In this document: piece after piece, positions 1-7,107 of the stretch
How the letters are laid out: every line of letters begins with the position of its first letter
Numbering within the stretch: the first letter of the stretch is position 1
From: Bacteroidota bacterium
GTDB taxonomy: Bacteria; Bacteroidota; Bacteroidia; NS11-12g; UBA955
Length of the DNA: 20,980 bases
Assembly (NCBI GenBank): GCA_027488495.1
Contig: JAIYBO010000254.1
Span: forward strand, 1 to 20,980
Direction: 5' to 3'
Position numbers and translations under genes: made by a program
The notes under the pieces: model-generated
Databases searched by the model: none
Told to the model about the DNA's origin: nothing
Seen by the model: only the letters and a program-made list of their open reading frames with translations

Positions 1-239
1 ATGGGTTGGTGGTGGTGTAACGATTTGTGTTGAGCCAAAAATTCACAGATTTCCTGTGGCGGTAGGTTGGCGGGGTAGTCTTCATCGGCGTTTATATCGA
101 TGTATTCAAAATCAAAACCAGCATCGCGCAAAAGTTGATGTCGGCGCGGCGATTTAGATGCCAACAACAGCTTTGGGAATTTGGGCAATGCGTTGAGCAA
201 TGGGTTTGTTGGAGTATTCGAAATTGGGTTTGATGTCAT
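1..239 (-). CDS. maf: Maf family nucleotide pyrophosphatase, N-terminal part (cut by window edge)
   Basis: This is the first 79 codons of a Maf-like protein, read on the minus strand and running off the left edge. Maf proteins hydrolyse non-canonical or modified nucleoside triphosphates in the cytoplasm and are linked to septum formation. The family signature is visible as LLLASKSPRRHQLL at about residues 24-37, followed by the usual acidic segment INADEDYP and then FLAQHK, matching the family's LAxxKA helix. The ATG at 239 is the first in frame after an upstream stop near 267-269. About 20 residues precede the core, a short low-complexity lead rich in N, P and T. It is divergent from the acyl-CoA dehydrogenase gene. 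Family assignment is confident; substrate and C-terminus cannot be judged here. Confidence 0.85.
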   Translation of the reverse strand, partial: MTSNPISNTPTNPLLNALPKFPKLLLASKSPRRHQLLRDAGFDFEYIDINADEDYPANLPPQEICEFLAQHKSLHHHQP

Positions 240-247
240 TTCGAAGG

Positions 248-255
248 CAAAGGTA
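248..255 (-). promoter_or_regulatory. Candidate -7 promoter box of maf
   Basis: On the minus strand the bases read TACCTTTG, an exact match to the Bacteroidota -7 consensus TAnnTTTG. It lies 8 nt before the maf ATG, so any transcript would have almost no leader. I do not see a clear TTTG element at the -33 distance. Confidence 0.4.
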
Positions 256-336
256 TTGTGCAGTTGTCAATTCTAGGTTGTGATGTAGAAATGGCCACAG
301 AAATGGTGAAATTTATACAAAATGAAAGGGATTGTG

Positions 337-344
337 TAACTTTG
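337..344 (+). promoter_or_regulatory. Candidate -7 promoter box of the hydroxybutyryl-CoA dehydrogenase gene
   Basis: TAACTTTG matches TAnnTTTG exactly. A weak TTTA at 312-315 lies 21 nt upstream as a possible -33 element. The ATG at 353 follows by 8 nt, implying a leader of only a few bases. The box overlaps the possible TTG start at 332, which argues against that longer start. Confidence 0.5.
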
Positions 345-352
345 CGCTTACG

Positions 353-1246
353 ATGAAACAAATTGCAGTGATAGGTGGCGGCACCATGGGAAATGGCATC
401 GCCCACGTTTTTGCCCAATGCGGATATGCCGTGAATTTGATTGATGTAAAGCAGGAAATGTTGGACAAGGCGATAGCAACGATCACCAAGAACATGGACA
501 GGCAGGTGAGTAAGGGCACGATTACCGAGGAGCAAAAGGCGGGCAGTTTGGCAAGAATCAAGACGTTTACTCAGATGGCCGATGGCGTGAGCAATGCGGA
601 TTTGGTGGTTGAGGCAGCCACGGAGAACATCGAAATTAAGTTGAATATTTTTAGGCAGTTGGATGCCTTGGCACCGGCACATTGTGTTTTGGCCAGCAAT
701 ACATCGAGCATTTCAATCACAAAAATTGGCAGTGTGACTTCCCGTCCCGACAAGGTGATTGGCATGCACTTCATGAATCCTGTACCTGTGATGAAATTGG
801 TAGAGGTGATTGAAGGGTTTAAAACCGACAAAGCCATCACGGAAGAGATTGTGGCGTTGAGCAAAAACTTGGGTAAGGTGCCTGCACTCACGCAGGATTA
901 TCCGGGCTTTATTGCCAATCGCGTGTTGATGCCAATGATTAACGAGGCGATTTGTTCTTTGCATGAAGGCGTTGCGGGTGTGGAAGAGATCGATACCATC
1001 ATGAAGTTGGGTATGGCGCATCCGATGGGCCCATTGCAGTTGGCTGATTTTATTGGTTTGGATGTTTGCTTGGCGATTTTGCGCGTGTTGCACGATGGTT
1101 TTGGCAACCCCAAATACGCACCTTGTGCCTTGTTGGTGAACATGGTAACTGCCGGTGATTTGGGCGTGAAAAGCGGTCGTGGATTCTACGATTATGCCCA
1201 CGGAACCAAGGACTTGGTGGTAGCGCCGGGTTTTGCTAAAAACTGA
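353..1246 (+). CDS. hbd: 3-hydroxybutyryl-CoA dehydrogenase (3-hydroxyacyl-CoA dehydrogenase family)
   Basis: A cytoplasmic NAD(P)-dependent enzyme of 297 residues interconverting 3-hydroxybutyryl-CoA and acetoacetyl-CoA, used in short-chain fatty acid or polyhydroxybutyrate metabolism. The N-terminus carries the Rossmann dinucleotide site (GGGTMG, residues 8-13). The catalytic-region motif GMHFMNPVPVMKLVEV puts the expected histidine at 139, and NTSSISI supplies the conserved serine/asparagine segment. The C-terminal half has DYPGFIANRVLMPMINEA, then HPMGPLQLADFIGLD and the closing SGRGFYDY, all typical of the stand-alone family of about 280-300 residues. I chose ATG 353 because residue 1 then sits just ahead of the Rossmann strand and a promoter box lies directly upstream; a TTG at 332 would add seven unneeded residues. 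Divergent from maf, followed by queA with its own promoter. Exact chain-length preference is inferred. Confidence 0.9.
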   Translation: MKQIAVIGGGTMGNGIAHVFAQCGYAVNLIDVKQEMLDKAIATITKNMDRQVSKGTITEEQKAGSLARIKTFTQMADGVSNADLVVEAATENIEIKLNIFRQLDALAPAHCVLASNTSSISITKIGSVTSRPDKVIGMHFMNPVPVMKLVEVIEGFKTDKAITEEIVALSKNLGKVPALTQDYPGFIANRVLMPMINEAICSLHEGVAGVEEIDTIMKLGMAHPMGPLQLADFIGLDVCLAILRVLHDGFGNPKYAPCALLVNMVTAGDLGVKSGRGFYDYAHGTKDLVVAPGFAKN

Positions 1247-1247
1247 T

Positions 1248-1255
1248 TATATTTG
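1248..1255 (+). promoter_or_regulatory. Candidate -7 promoter box of queA
   Basis: TATATTTG is a perfect TAnnTTTG match starting directly after the stop codon of the upstream gene. The queA ATG follows after 29 nt, which predicts a leader of about 25 nt. Confidence 0.5.
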
Positions 1256-1284
1256 CAGCCCCAATTTGGGACTATACTGCAAAA

Positions 1285-2331
1285 ATGAAATTATCTCAAT
1301 TCAAGTTTGATTTACCTGAGGAGTTTATCGCTCAGGAGCCTTTGGCCACTCGCCACGACAGTCGTTTGTTGGTTGTTCACAGCAAAGAGCGCAGGATAGA
1401 GCACCGCAGTTTCAAAGATATTTTGGATATTTTTGACGAAGACGATGTGTTTGTGGTTAACAATACCAAGGTATTCACGGCCCGCATGTACGGTCAGAAG
1501 GAGAAAACAGGCGCACAGATTGAGGTGTTTTTGTTGCGCGAACTGAACCATGAATTGCGTTTGTGGGATGTGTTGGTTGATCCAGCGCGTAAAATTCGTG
1601 TGGGCAATAAATTGTATTTTGGTGATGATGATTTGGTGGCTGAAGTGGTTGATAATACAACCAGTAGGGGCAGAACCATTCGTTTTCTGTTCGATGGTAC
1701 GGACGAAGAATTCGCCAATGTGATTAAGAAATTGGGTGAAACACCCATTCCAAAATATATCACTCGTGGTGTGAAGGAAGAGGACGAAGCTTGGTATCAG
1801 AGTTTGTTTGCTAAAAATGTGGGTGCTGTTGCGGCGCCTGCAGCACAGTTGCACATCACCCGTGAGTTGCAAATGCGCATGGATATCAAAGGCATTCAGT
1901 TTGCCGAAATTACGTTGCACTTGGGATTGGGCGCTTTCAGAGAGGTTGAGGTTGAGGATTTAACGAAGCACAAAATGGATAGTGAATACTATCGCATCGA
2001 GCAATCGGCTTGTGACGCGGTAAATACTGCGATTGACAACAAGAAGCGTGTAGTTGCGGTTGGTGGAAGTGTGATGCGTGCGTTGGAAAGCAGCGTGAGT
2101 GCGTCGAGCACTTTGAATCCAAGTGAAGGTTGGACAGACAAGTTTTTGTTCCCGCCTCAGGAGTTCCACATTGCGAATGCGTTTATCACCAATTTGCATC
2201 AACCAGAATCACCTTTGTTCATGATGGCGTGTGCTTACACAGACCATAAGTTCATGACGGAGGTTTATCAAGAGGCGATGAAAGAAGGATATCGTTTCTT
2301 GTGTTATGGCGATGCCATGTTGATTTTGTAA
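1285..2331 (+). CDS. queA: S-adenosylmethionine:tRNA ribosyltransferase-isomerase QueA
   Basis: QueA transfers and isomerises the ribosyl part of SAM onto 7-aminomethyl-7-deazaguanine at the wobble position of GUN-anticodon tRNAs, giving epoxyqueuosine. The 348-residue length fits the family. The start MKLSQFKFDLPEEFIAQEP and the nearby RHDSRLLVV are the standard QueA N-terminus. Further hallmarks are VFVVNNTKVFTARMYGQKE, PIPKYI at about residue 155, and AAPAAQLHIT followed by ITLHLGLGAFREVEVEDL. The C-terminal segment FITNLHQPESPLFMMACAY replaces the TNFHLPxSTLLMLV of proteobacterial enzymes, a variation I regard as lineage-typical rather than damaging. It stands between the dehydrogenase gene and the tRNA-Leu pair, probably as a single-gene transcript. 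Identity is secure. Confidence 0.95.
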   Translation: MKLSQFKFDLPEEFIAQEPLATRHDSRLLVVHSKERRIEHRSFKDILDIFDEDDVFVVNNTKVFTARMYGQKEKTGAQIEVFLLRELNHELRLWDVLVDPARKIRVGNKLYFGDDDLVAEVVDNTTSRGRTIRFLFDGTDEEFANVIKKLGETPIPKYITRGVKEEDEAWYQSLFAKNVGAVAAPAAQLHITRELQMRMDIKGIQFAEITLHLGLGAFREVEVEDLTKHKMDSEYYRIEQSACDAVNTAIDNKKRVVAVGGSVMRALESSVSASSTLNPSEGWTDKFLFPPQEFHIANAFITNLHQPESPLFMMACAYTDHKFMTEVYQEAMKEGYRFLCYGDAMLIL

Positions 2332-2395
2332 TTGTAGGGATTGCGGTTTGGCTTTGGAAACGCGCAGTTCCATTGAGAAAGTCTGCGATTTTTTG

Positions 2396-2403
2396 TATAT
2401 TTG
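2396..2403 (+). promoter_or_regulatory. Promoter of the tRNA-Leu pair (-7 box)
   Basis: TATATTTG matches the Bacteroidota -7 consensus exactly, 18 nt before the first tRNA base. A TTG at 2373-2375, 20 nt upstream, is suitably placed as a partial -33 element. Both tRNA genes lie between this site and the terminator at 2627-2658 and are probably co-transcribed. Confidence 0.6.
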
Positions 2404-2421
2404 CACCCCGTTCTTTGTAAA

Positions 2422-2506
2422 GCCCAGATGGCGAAATTGGTAGACGCACTGTCTTCAGGTGGCAGCGCCGCAAGGTGTGCAGGTTCGAGTCCTGTTCTGG
2501 GCACCA
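2422..2506 (+). tRNA. tRNA-Leu(CAG), 3' CCA encoded
   Basis: The acceptor stem GCCCAGA pairs perfectly with TCTGGGC at 2496-2502, followed by discriminator A and an encoded CCA (2504-2506). The D stem is GCG/CGC. The anticodon stem CTGTC/GGCAG closes the loop TTCAGGT, giving anticodon CAG, which reads CUG. A long variable arm (class II) precedes the T arm with its GTTCGAGTC loop region. The class II form and anticodon together identify leucine. Confidence 0.95.
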
Positions 2507-2537
2507 ATTTTTGAAAGAGGGGTAAATAAAATCAACT

Positions 2538-2621
2538 GCCCAGTTGGTGAAATTGGTAGACACGCCATCTTGAGGGGGTGGTGATCGTAAGGTCGTGCTG
2601 GTTCGAATCCAGTACTGGGCA
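2538..2621 (+). tRNA. tRNA-Leu(GAG), no encoded CCA
   Basis: The acceptor stem GCCCAGT pairs with ACTGGGC at 2614-2620, with discriminator A at 2621. The D stem is GTG/CAC. The anticodon stem CCATC/GGTGG closes the loop TTGAGGG, giving anticodon GAG, which reads CUC and CUU. The long variable arm is again class II. Unlike its neighbour 31 nt upstream, the bases after the discriminator are CTC, so CCA must be added enzymatically. All stems pair, so it looks functional. Confidence 0.95.
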
Positions 2622-2626
2622 CTCAG

Positions 2627-2658
2627 GCCCCGGCAACGCAGTTGCCGGGGCTTTTTTT
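2627..2658 (+). terminator. Intrinsic terminator of the tRNA-Leu transcript
   Basis: A perfect 11-bp, GC-rich stem (GCCCCGGCAAC / GTTGCCGGGGC) with a GCA loop is followed by seven T residues at 2652-2658. It starts 5 nt after the second tRNA. It also sits 17 bp beyond the convergent rhomboid gene's stop, but lacks a T tract in that direction, so it mainly serves the tRNA transcript. Confidence 0.9.
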
Positions 2659-2675
2659 ATGGAAAATTTCGAGGT

Positions 2676-3359
2676 TTACTTAAACCATTTCGGTTTCAGC
2701 ACGTGCATGATTGCGAATAACACGATTGGGAAAGTGCCCAGCCAAAACGCATACCATCCGTGGGTCCATGGCACTTGCGGTGAAAATACGTAACCGATGA
2801 TTCCACCCATCATCGCCCCGCCCAAATGCCCTTCGTGAGAGATCCTTTGTCTGTCTGCCGTTTGCGTCATTACAATCGACCCGATGTTAAATAGGATCAC
2901 AAACAACCAGCCGGGTATGGCGATGGGGATTAAAAATAGTCCCAACTGAATGCCATCGTACCACATCACAGCGCACATGAGCAGGCCCATCACACCGCCT
3001 GAAGCGCCAACGGCTTGATAATCGGTATCGTGCCTGCGCAATAGCCAAGCATACAAACCGCCCACGAGCACTGAGCTTAAGAAAATAAAGAGCATGAGTG
3101 TGGTTCCTGCCAAGCTTTCTACCAGCGTGCCGAAGAAATAAATGCCCAAGACATTGAGCAGCAAGTGTATCCATGAACCGTGGATAAAGCCGCTGCTGAG
3201 CAATCGGTAAAGTTCCTTTTTGTGCTTGATGTTGTAGGTACTGAGCATCCCTTTGTAGGCGAGGTTGGTATCGTTTAAACCCGCAAAAAATATGAGTGTG
3301 AATGCAGCAATGAGCGCGTAAGACGCGGGAAATTCGAGGTAGTATCCGCCGAGGGTCAT
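2676..3359 (-). CDS. Rhomboid family intramembrane serine protease
   Basis: A 227-residue polytopic inner-membrane protein with about six hydrophobic segments and no large soluble domain. Rhomboids cut transmembrane substrates within the bilayer. The family landmarks are present in order: HGSWIHLLLNVLGIYFFG (residues 60-77, giving HxxxN at H65/N69), the nucleophile motif GASGGVMG with Ser120, and the histidine motif HEGHLGGAMMGG with His178 as catalytic partner. It is therefore predicted to be an active enzyme rather than a pseudoprotease. Its ATG overlaps the stop of the upstream DUF2807 gene as ATGA, so the two are probably translationally coupled. The substrate is unknown. The gene converges on the tRNA-Leu transcript. 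Confidence 0.9.
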   Translation of the reverse strand: MTLGGYYLEFPASYALIAAFTLIFFAGLNDTNLAYKGMLSTYNIKHKKELYRLLSSGFIHGSWIHLLLNVLGIYFFGTLVESLAGTTLMLFIFLSSVLVGGLYAWLLRRHDTDYQAVGASGGVMGLLMCAVMWYDGIQLGLFLIPIAIPGWLFVILFNIGSIVMTQTADRQRISHEGHLGGAMMGGIIGYVFSPQVPWTHGWYAFWLGTFPIVLFAIMHVLKPKWFK

Positions 3360-4132
3360 GGTTTGTATGGGAGAACTTTGCCACTGCCTTGTTCGATGAT
3401 TTGAAACTTGTAGGTGGGCACTTTGAAGTAATAAATGTTACCGCTATTGTAAGCGTAAGCTTCGAACTGTTTGCTGGGATTCACGAAGATGTCTTTTACG
3501 GTAAAATGGCGGATGTACACGTCATCGCTGCGCAAATGTTGGGCGTTCAAGCCGCTGCCTTTTTCACAACTCCACGAAAAAATTGTGGCCTGTCCGCTGG
3601 CGATCACTTGTCCAGAATTGCTGATTCCGCCATAGAGTTGGCCACAGAAAATTTTCAGGTTTTGTTCCTCCACACTGTTCACGGTGAATTTCAAGGCGGG
3701 TGTTTGCAGGGTATCGATACAAGTTAATTTGGCATTTCCTTCGAGGTGAATGGCTTGGATGTTGTGTACGTTGAGGGTGCATAGGGGTGCAACGTTGAGG
3801 TTGCGTAGCCACTTTCCCTTGTTGAGGTCGTTGATGTTGAGTTCGCCATTTTTCACTTCGGTTACGATGCCTTTGAGGGTGTTTTCGCCGTAGGTGATTT
3901 GAATGCTTTGGGGCGCGGCGGTATCTTGGGTCACAAACAATTGGATGTTGTGCGATGCGGTAATTTTGTTAAAATCAGAGAGTTCACGGGTTTCGGTGGC
4001 AATATCTCCAAACGATTGCCAGGGCTGCGCGCCTTGTTTACAGCTGTTTAGCGATGCCAAAATCCACAGCCCTAGGAAGATTGAACGCCTGGGAAATTGA
4101 AAAAAACGGGGTGATTTGGAAGAATATCGCAT
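3356..4132 (-). CDS. DUF2807 (GIN-domain) lipoprotein
   Basis: A 258-residue secreted protein of unknown function. The N-terminus has basic residues, a hydrophobic stretch SIFLGLWILASLN and then Cys31 in LNSC, a plausible lipobox, so it is probably lipidated and anchored in the envelope. From about residue 50 (ELSDFNKITASHNIQLFVTQ) the sequence matches the DUF2807 / auto-transporter adhesin head GIN family, with short beta-helix-like repeats such as IQAIHLEGNAKLTCID and GISNSGQVIASGQ. These proteins are common in Bacteroidota; their role is not established. It overlaps the rhomboid gene by ATGA. The ATG at 4132 gives the complete signal sequence. A degenerate -7 box CAAATTTG (4147-4154) lies upstream on this strand. 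Confidence 0.8.
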   Translation of the reverse strand: MRYSSKSPRFFQFPRRSIFLGLWILASLNSCKQGAQPWQSFGDIATETRELSDFNKITASHNIQLFVTQDTAAPQSIQITYGENTLKGIVTEVKNGELNINDLNKGKWLRNLNVAPLCTLNVHNIQAIHLEGNAKLTCIDTLQTPALKFTVNSVEEQNLKIFCGQLYGGISNSGQVIASGQATIFSWSCEKGSGLNAQHLRSDDVYIRHFTVKDIFVNPSKQFEAYAYNSGNIYYFKVPTYKFQIIEQGSGKVLPYKP

Positions 4133-4166
4133 CGTTAACAGCGTTACAAATTTGATGAATTGTTGT

Positions 4167-4174
4167 TACATTCG
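4167..4174 (+). promoter_or_regulatory. Weak candidate -7 box of the TPR-like gene
   Basis: TACATTCG differs from TAnnTTTG at one base. It lies 4 nt before the ATG at 4179. No clear -33 element is seen, so support is mostly positional. Confidence 0.25.
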
Positions 4175-4178
4175 AAGC

Positions 4179-4787
4179 ATGCGTAAGATATTCTTGATTT
4201 CATTGTTGATGGTGAGCGGTGGATTGATGGCACAGGATTTCGACGATGCCGTGAGTCCGGAGGCCCAGGCCGCAGCCGCGATGAGAACAAAGCGGTATCG
4301 GGAGGCGGAGAACATTTATCGACAATTGTTGCAACGCAATCCGGAATCGATGACAAACAAGCATTTGCTGGCGCATTCGTTGTTGTTGCAGCAGCGATTT
4401 GATGAGAGCGACAGTTTGTTGCGGGTGGCTTATCTCCAAGATTCTACCAACCCGGGCACATATTGGTATTTTGGGATTTCGGCAGAGAGGCAGGACCGGT
4501 ATAATGAGGCGTACGGTTTTTTTCGTCGTTACATACAGCGGTCGCAGGACAAGCGGTTGAGCGAATTCAATCAGAGTGCTTGGTTGCATGCGGGGGCGGC
4601 GTATCGGAGAAAGATGCATTCGAACGGTATCGATTACACGGAGTGGGCGGATATGGTGTATTGCTTGGAAAATTATTTACAGGCACAGCCGGCGGATCCG
4701 TTGGTTCCGCAATTGCGGGATTTCTTGGATGCGGTGCGATTGAGGCAACCCAGGAAGGGCGAAAAGCTTGTGTGGACCGAACAGTGA
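4179..4787 (+). CDS. Secreted TPR-like repeat protein
   Basis: A 202-residue protein of unknown function. It begins with a short signal peptide ending near GGLMAQ (residues 1-19) and is probably periplasmic. The mature part is helical and repeat-like: MRTKRYREAENIYRQLLQRNPES, SLLLQQRFDESDSLLRVAYLQD and ISAERQDRYNEAYGFFRRYIQR are spaced like tetratricopeptide repeats, followed by ENYLQAQPADPLVPQLRDFL. Such proteins usually serve as interaction scaffolds; nothing here names a partner. I chose ATG 4179 rather than an upstream in-frame start at 4116 because only the former gives a clean signal peptide and avoids overlapping the divergent DUF2807 gene. The next gene starts 21 nt after its stop with a separate promoter box. 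Confidence 0.7.
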   Translation: MRKIFLISLLMVSGGLMAQDFDDAVSPEAQAAAAMRTKRYREAENIYRQLLQRNPESMTNKHLLAHSLLLQQRFDESDSLLRVAYLQDSTNPGTYWYFGISAERQDRYNEAYGFFRRYIQRSQDKRLSEFNQSAWLHAGAAYRRKMHSNGIDYTEWADMVYCLENYLQAQPADPLVPQLRDFLDAVRLRQPRKGEKLVWTEQ

Positions 4788-4796
4788 TTTGCGTAT

Positions 4797-4804
4797 TACC
4801 TTTG
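4797..4804 (+). promoter_or_regulatory. Candidate -7 promoter box of the HD-domain gene
   Basis: TACCTTTG matches TAnnTTTG exactly, and the ATG at 4809 follows after only 4 nt. Transcription would start at or next to the A of the ATG, making this the clearest leaderless candidate in the window. I see no good -33 element. Confidence 0.45.
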
Positions 4805-4808
4805 CAGT

Positions 4809-6038
4809 ATGCCTTCAGGCAATAAATCTAAAATCATCAATGATCCGTTGCACGGATTTCTGGCCATCCCAAGTGCGTTGGTGTATGATGTGGTGCAACA
4901 TCCATATTTTCAGCGATTGCGCAGAATCAGGCAGTTGGGTATGAGCGAGTGGGTATATCCCGGTGCTACGCATACGCGCTTTCATCACGCTTTGGGTGCG
5001 ATGAGTTTGATGACGAAAGCCATCGAAACGTTAAGAAGAAAAGGGGTTGAAATCACAGACGCTGAGGCGGAAGGGGCGATTTTGGGGATTTTGATGCACG
5101 ACATTGGGCATGGTCCATACAGTCATACGTTGGAATATACTTTGGCACAGGGCGTGAACCACGAATTGATCAGTATCATGTTGATGGAGCGCATGAATGC
5201 GGAGTTTGGCGGTGCGCTTACGTTGGCGATTGAGATTTTTAAGGGTGAATATTCTGAAAAGCCGTTTTTGCATCAGTTGATATCGGGGCAGTTGGATATG
5301 GATCGCTTGGATTATTTGATGCGCGACAGTTTTTACACTGGGGTGAGTGAAGGCATTGTGGGTGTAGATCGCATCATACACATGCTGAATGTGAAAGACG
5401 GTGATTTGGTTGTTGAGGAAAAGGGCATTTACAGCGTGGAGAAATTTTTGGTGGCGCGCCGGTTGATGTATTGGCAGGTATACTTGCACAAAACGGTGAT
5501 TGCGGCGGATGCTTTGTTGGTTTCGATATTGCAAAGGGCGAGAGAGATGGCCAAGCAGGGACATGCTTTGGGGAGTTATCATCCGTTGATGCATTTTTTG
5601 TTCAAGGATGTGAATTTGGAGGATTTTACCCAGGAAGATTTGGACTTGTTTGTGCAGTTGGATGACATTGATATCATGTCGGCCATCAAAGAATGGCAAT
5701 TTCATGAGGATGGGATATTGAGTGAGATGAGTAAAAGGTTGTTGCGCAGGCACTTGCCGAAGATCAAGGTGCAGTTGACGCCGGTAGATTTTGGGTTGGA
5801 GCAATTGATGCGGGCGCAGGCGGCGGCGGTTTTTGGGGTGGAAGATGAGCGAATTTTGAATTATTTTGTGCACGTTGGGGTATTGAAAAATGATGCGTAC
5901 AAGAGCGATGGTGGCGGCATTCGCATCATGAAGAAGGATGGCAGTTTGGTGGATGTGGCCGAGGCGAGTGATAACTACAATTTGGCCAGTTTGAAAGATA
6001 CTGTGACCAAGTATTACATAACCTATTGGGAACAGTGA
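4809..6038 (+). CDS. HD-domain phosphohydrolase (dGTPase/SAMHD1-like)
   Basis: A 409-residue cytoplasmic protein of the HD superfamily branch that includes deoxynucleotide triphosphohydrolases such as SAMHD1 and the bacterial YwfO/EF1143 group. The opening KIINDPLHGFLAIP is typical of that branch. Metal-ligand motifs appear in order: RFHHALGAM (His60), LMHDIGHGPYSHTLE (His97-Asp98, then HGPYSH), and QLDMDRLDYLMRDSFYTG at about 161-178 carrying the conserved aspartate. This complete set predicts activity, probably on dNTPs or related phosphates; the exact substrate is inference. Its stop overlaps the ksgA start as GTGA, suggesting translational coupling. The C-terminal 150 residues are helical and less conserved. 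Confidence 0.85.
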   Translation: MPSGNKSKIINDPLHGFLAIPSALVYDVVQHPYFQRLRRIRQLGMSEWVYPGATHTRFHHALGAMSLMTKAIETLRRKGVEITDAEAEGAILGILMHDIGHGPYSHTLEYTLAQGVNHELISIMLMERMNAEFGGALTLAIEIFKGEYSEKPFLHQLISGQLDMDRLDYLMRDSFYTGVSEGIVGVDRIIHMLNVKDGDLVVEEKGIYSVEKFLVARRLMYWQVYLHKTVIAADALLVSILQRAREMAKQGHALGSYHPLMHFLFKDVNLEDFTQEDLDLFVQLDDIDIMSAIKEWQFHEDGILSEMSKRLLRRHLPKIKVQLTPVDFGLEQLMRAQAAAVFGVEDERILNYFVHVGVLKNDAYKSDGGGIRIMKKDGSLVDVAEASDNYNLASLKDTVTKYYITYWEQ

Positions 6039-6934
6039 GGAAAAACAAGGTAATCAGCAAGGGCGGTTCCACGGGTGGGAATGTGCAAAATACGCCGAGG
6101 GGCGGAAAGTGGGCGAGCAAATTCGAGGATGATAAACCAGCCGGGAAGAAGGGCGATGTGGCGGCGAAGAAGGCGTTGGGTCAGCATTTTTTGAACGACG
6201 AAAGCATCGCTGAGCGGATTGCTGGATTGGTTGATGCGGGTATGGAGCATGTGGTGGAGATCGGTCCGGGCATGGGGGTGATGACGAAATATTTGTTTGG
6301 CAGGTTTGGGGATGGATTGATGTGCGCGGAAATTGATGGCGAGTCTGTGGAGTATTTGGAAAAACAGGGTTGGGCGAAAGGGTTGAAGATATGGCAGGGT
6401 GATTTTTTGCAAGCGCCGGCGGAGGATTGGGTAAAGGCGGGGAGCAGGATGGCGATCATTGGCAATTATCCATATAATATTAGCACACAGATTGTGTTTA
6501 AGATGTTGGAGTGTGGGGTGAGGGTAGAGCAGTTTTCGGGCATGTTTCAGAAGGAGGTTGCGGAGCGATTGGCGGCGGGAGAGGGCAATAAAGATTATGG
6601 GATTACGAGTGTGTTGTTGCAGGCATATTATGATTGTCACTATGAATTCACGGTTGGGGAGGGATCTTTCAATCCGCCGCCGAGGGTGAAGAGTGGGGTG
6701 ATTGATTGTAGATTGAAATCGTTGCTGCCCGATTGCGATTACGGGGCGTTGAAATTGGTGGTAAAAACAGCGTTTTCCCAAAGAAGAAAAACATTGGGAA
6801 ATGCTTTGAAGCCGTTGACCTCATCGCGGGAGGGTTTTGAATTGCCGGAGGGTTGGAGTGGGTTGCGTGCGGAGCAGGTACCGGTGAAAGATTATATATT
6901 TTTGGCTCAATTGTGGAGCGCCAAAGGGGGGTAA
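6035..6934 (+). CDS. ksgA: 16S rRNA dimethyladenosine transferase KsgA (RsmA)
   Basis: KsgA uses SAM to dimethylate two adjacent adenosines near the 3' end of 16S rRNA during small-subunit assembly. Core motifs are all present: AKKALGQHFLND (about residues 45-55), the SAM-binding VVEIGPGMGVMTKYLF, the catalytic-loop motif GNYPYNIS, MFQKEVAERLAA, FNPPPRVKSGVI and the closing AFSQRRKTLGNAL. There is no ATG before the core. GTG at 6035 overlaps the upstream TGA stop as GTGA, which is why I prefer it; TTG at 6026 and GTG at 6158 are alternatives. The preferred start gives 299 residues, with about 44 polar, Gly/Lys-rich residues ahead of the usual beginning. That extension is longer than usual and may be a start-choice artefact. 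Identity of the enzyme is secure. Confidence 0.93.
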   Translation: MRKNKVISKGGSTGGNVQNTPRGGKWASKFEDDKPAGKKGDVAAKKALGQHFLNDESIAERIAGLVDAGMEHVVEIGPGMGVMTKYLFGRFGDGLMCAEIDGESVEYLEKQGWAKGLKIWQGDFLQAPAEDWVKAGSRMAIIGNYPYNISTQIVFKMLECGVRVEQFSGMFQKEVAERLAAGEGNKDYGITSVLLQAYYDCHYEFTVGEGSFNPPPRVKSGVIDCRLKSLLPDCDYGALKLVVKTAFSQRRKTLGNALKPLTSSREGFELPEGWSGLRAEQVPVKDYIFLAQLWSAKGG

Positions 6935-7044
6935 TATTATTTGGATTGATTCGCAATAATCGTTGAATCATCAAATTTTGTGGGAGCTTGATTCTCGCTG
7001 TTGTATAGAAAAAGAGATTTTGTCATTAAATTAATGGGTTGTGC

Positions 7045-7076
7045 TTTGTAAAAGCTCTGTAAAAACTCTAAATTCG
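7045..7076 (+). promoter_or_regulatory. Candidate promoter of the cytochrome c oxidase operon
   Basis: TTTG at 7045-7048 and TAAATTCG at 7069-7076 are separated by 20 nt, fitting the Bacteroidota -33/-7 arrangement with one mismatch in the -7 box. The coxB ATG lies 31 nt after the box. The rest of the 173-bp gap from ksgA is AT-rich and holds no other feature I can support apart from a weak inverted repeat (TGATTC/GAATCA). Confidence 0.5.
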
Positions 7077-7107
7077 CGCATTGAAAATCCCTAAAAAGGC
7101 TCAAGAA

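Noticed and set aside
332..352. Longer start (TTG at 332) for the hydroxybutyryl-CoA dehydrogenase
   Set aside because: It overlaps a perfect TAnnTTTG promoter box and adds seven residues ahead of the Rossmann strand; ATG 353 fits the family.
2538..2621. Second tRNA-Leu as a tRNA pseudogene because it lacks CCA
   Set aside because: All stems pair, the anticodon loop is normal and many bacteria add CCA enzymatically.
2578..2793. 71-codon open frame on the plus strand over the second tRNA and its terminator
   Set aside because: It runs through tRNA-Leu(GAG), the terminator hairpin and the antisense of the rhomboid gene; no protein family is recognisable.
5031..5873. Long minus-strand open frame (280 codons) inside the HD-domain gene
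   Set aside because: It is a mirror of a strongly supported coding region, is rich in H, Q and R as is typical of antisense frames, and has no recognisable motif.
6949..6974. Inverted repeat after ksgA as terminator or operator
   Set aside because: A 6-bp AT-rich stem with a 12-nt loop and no T tract is expected by chance.
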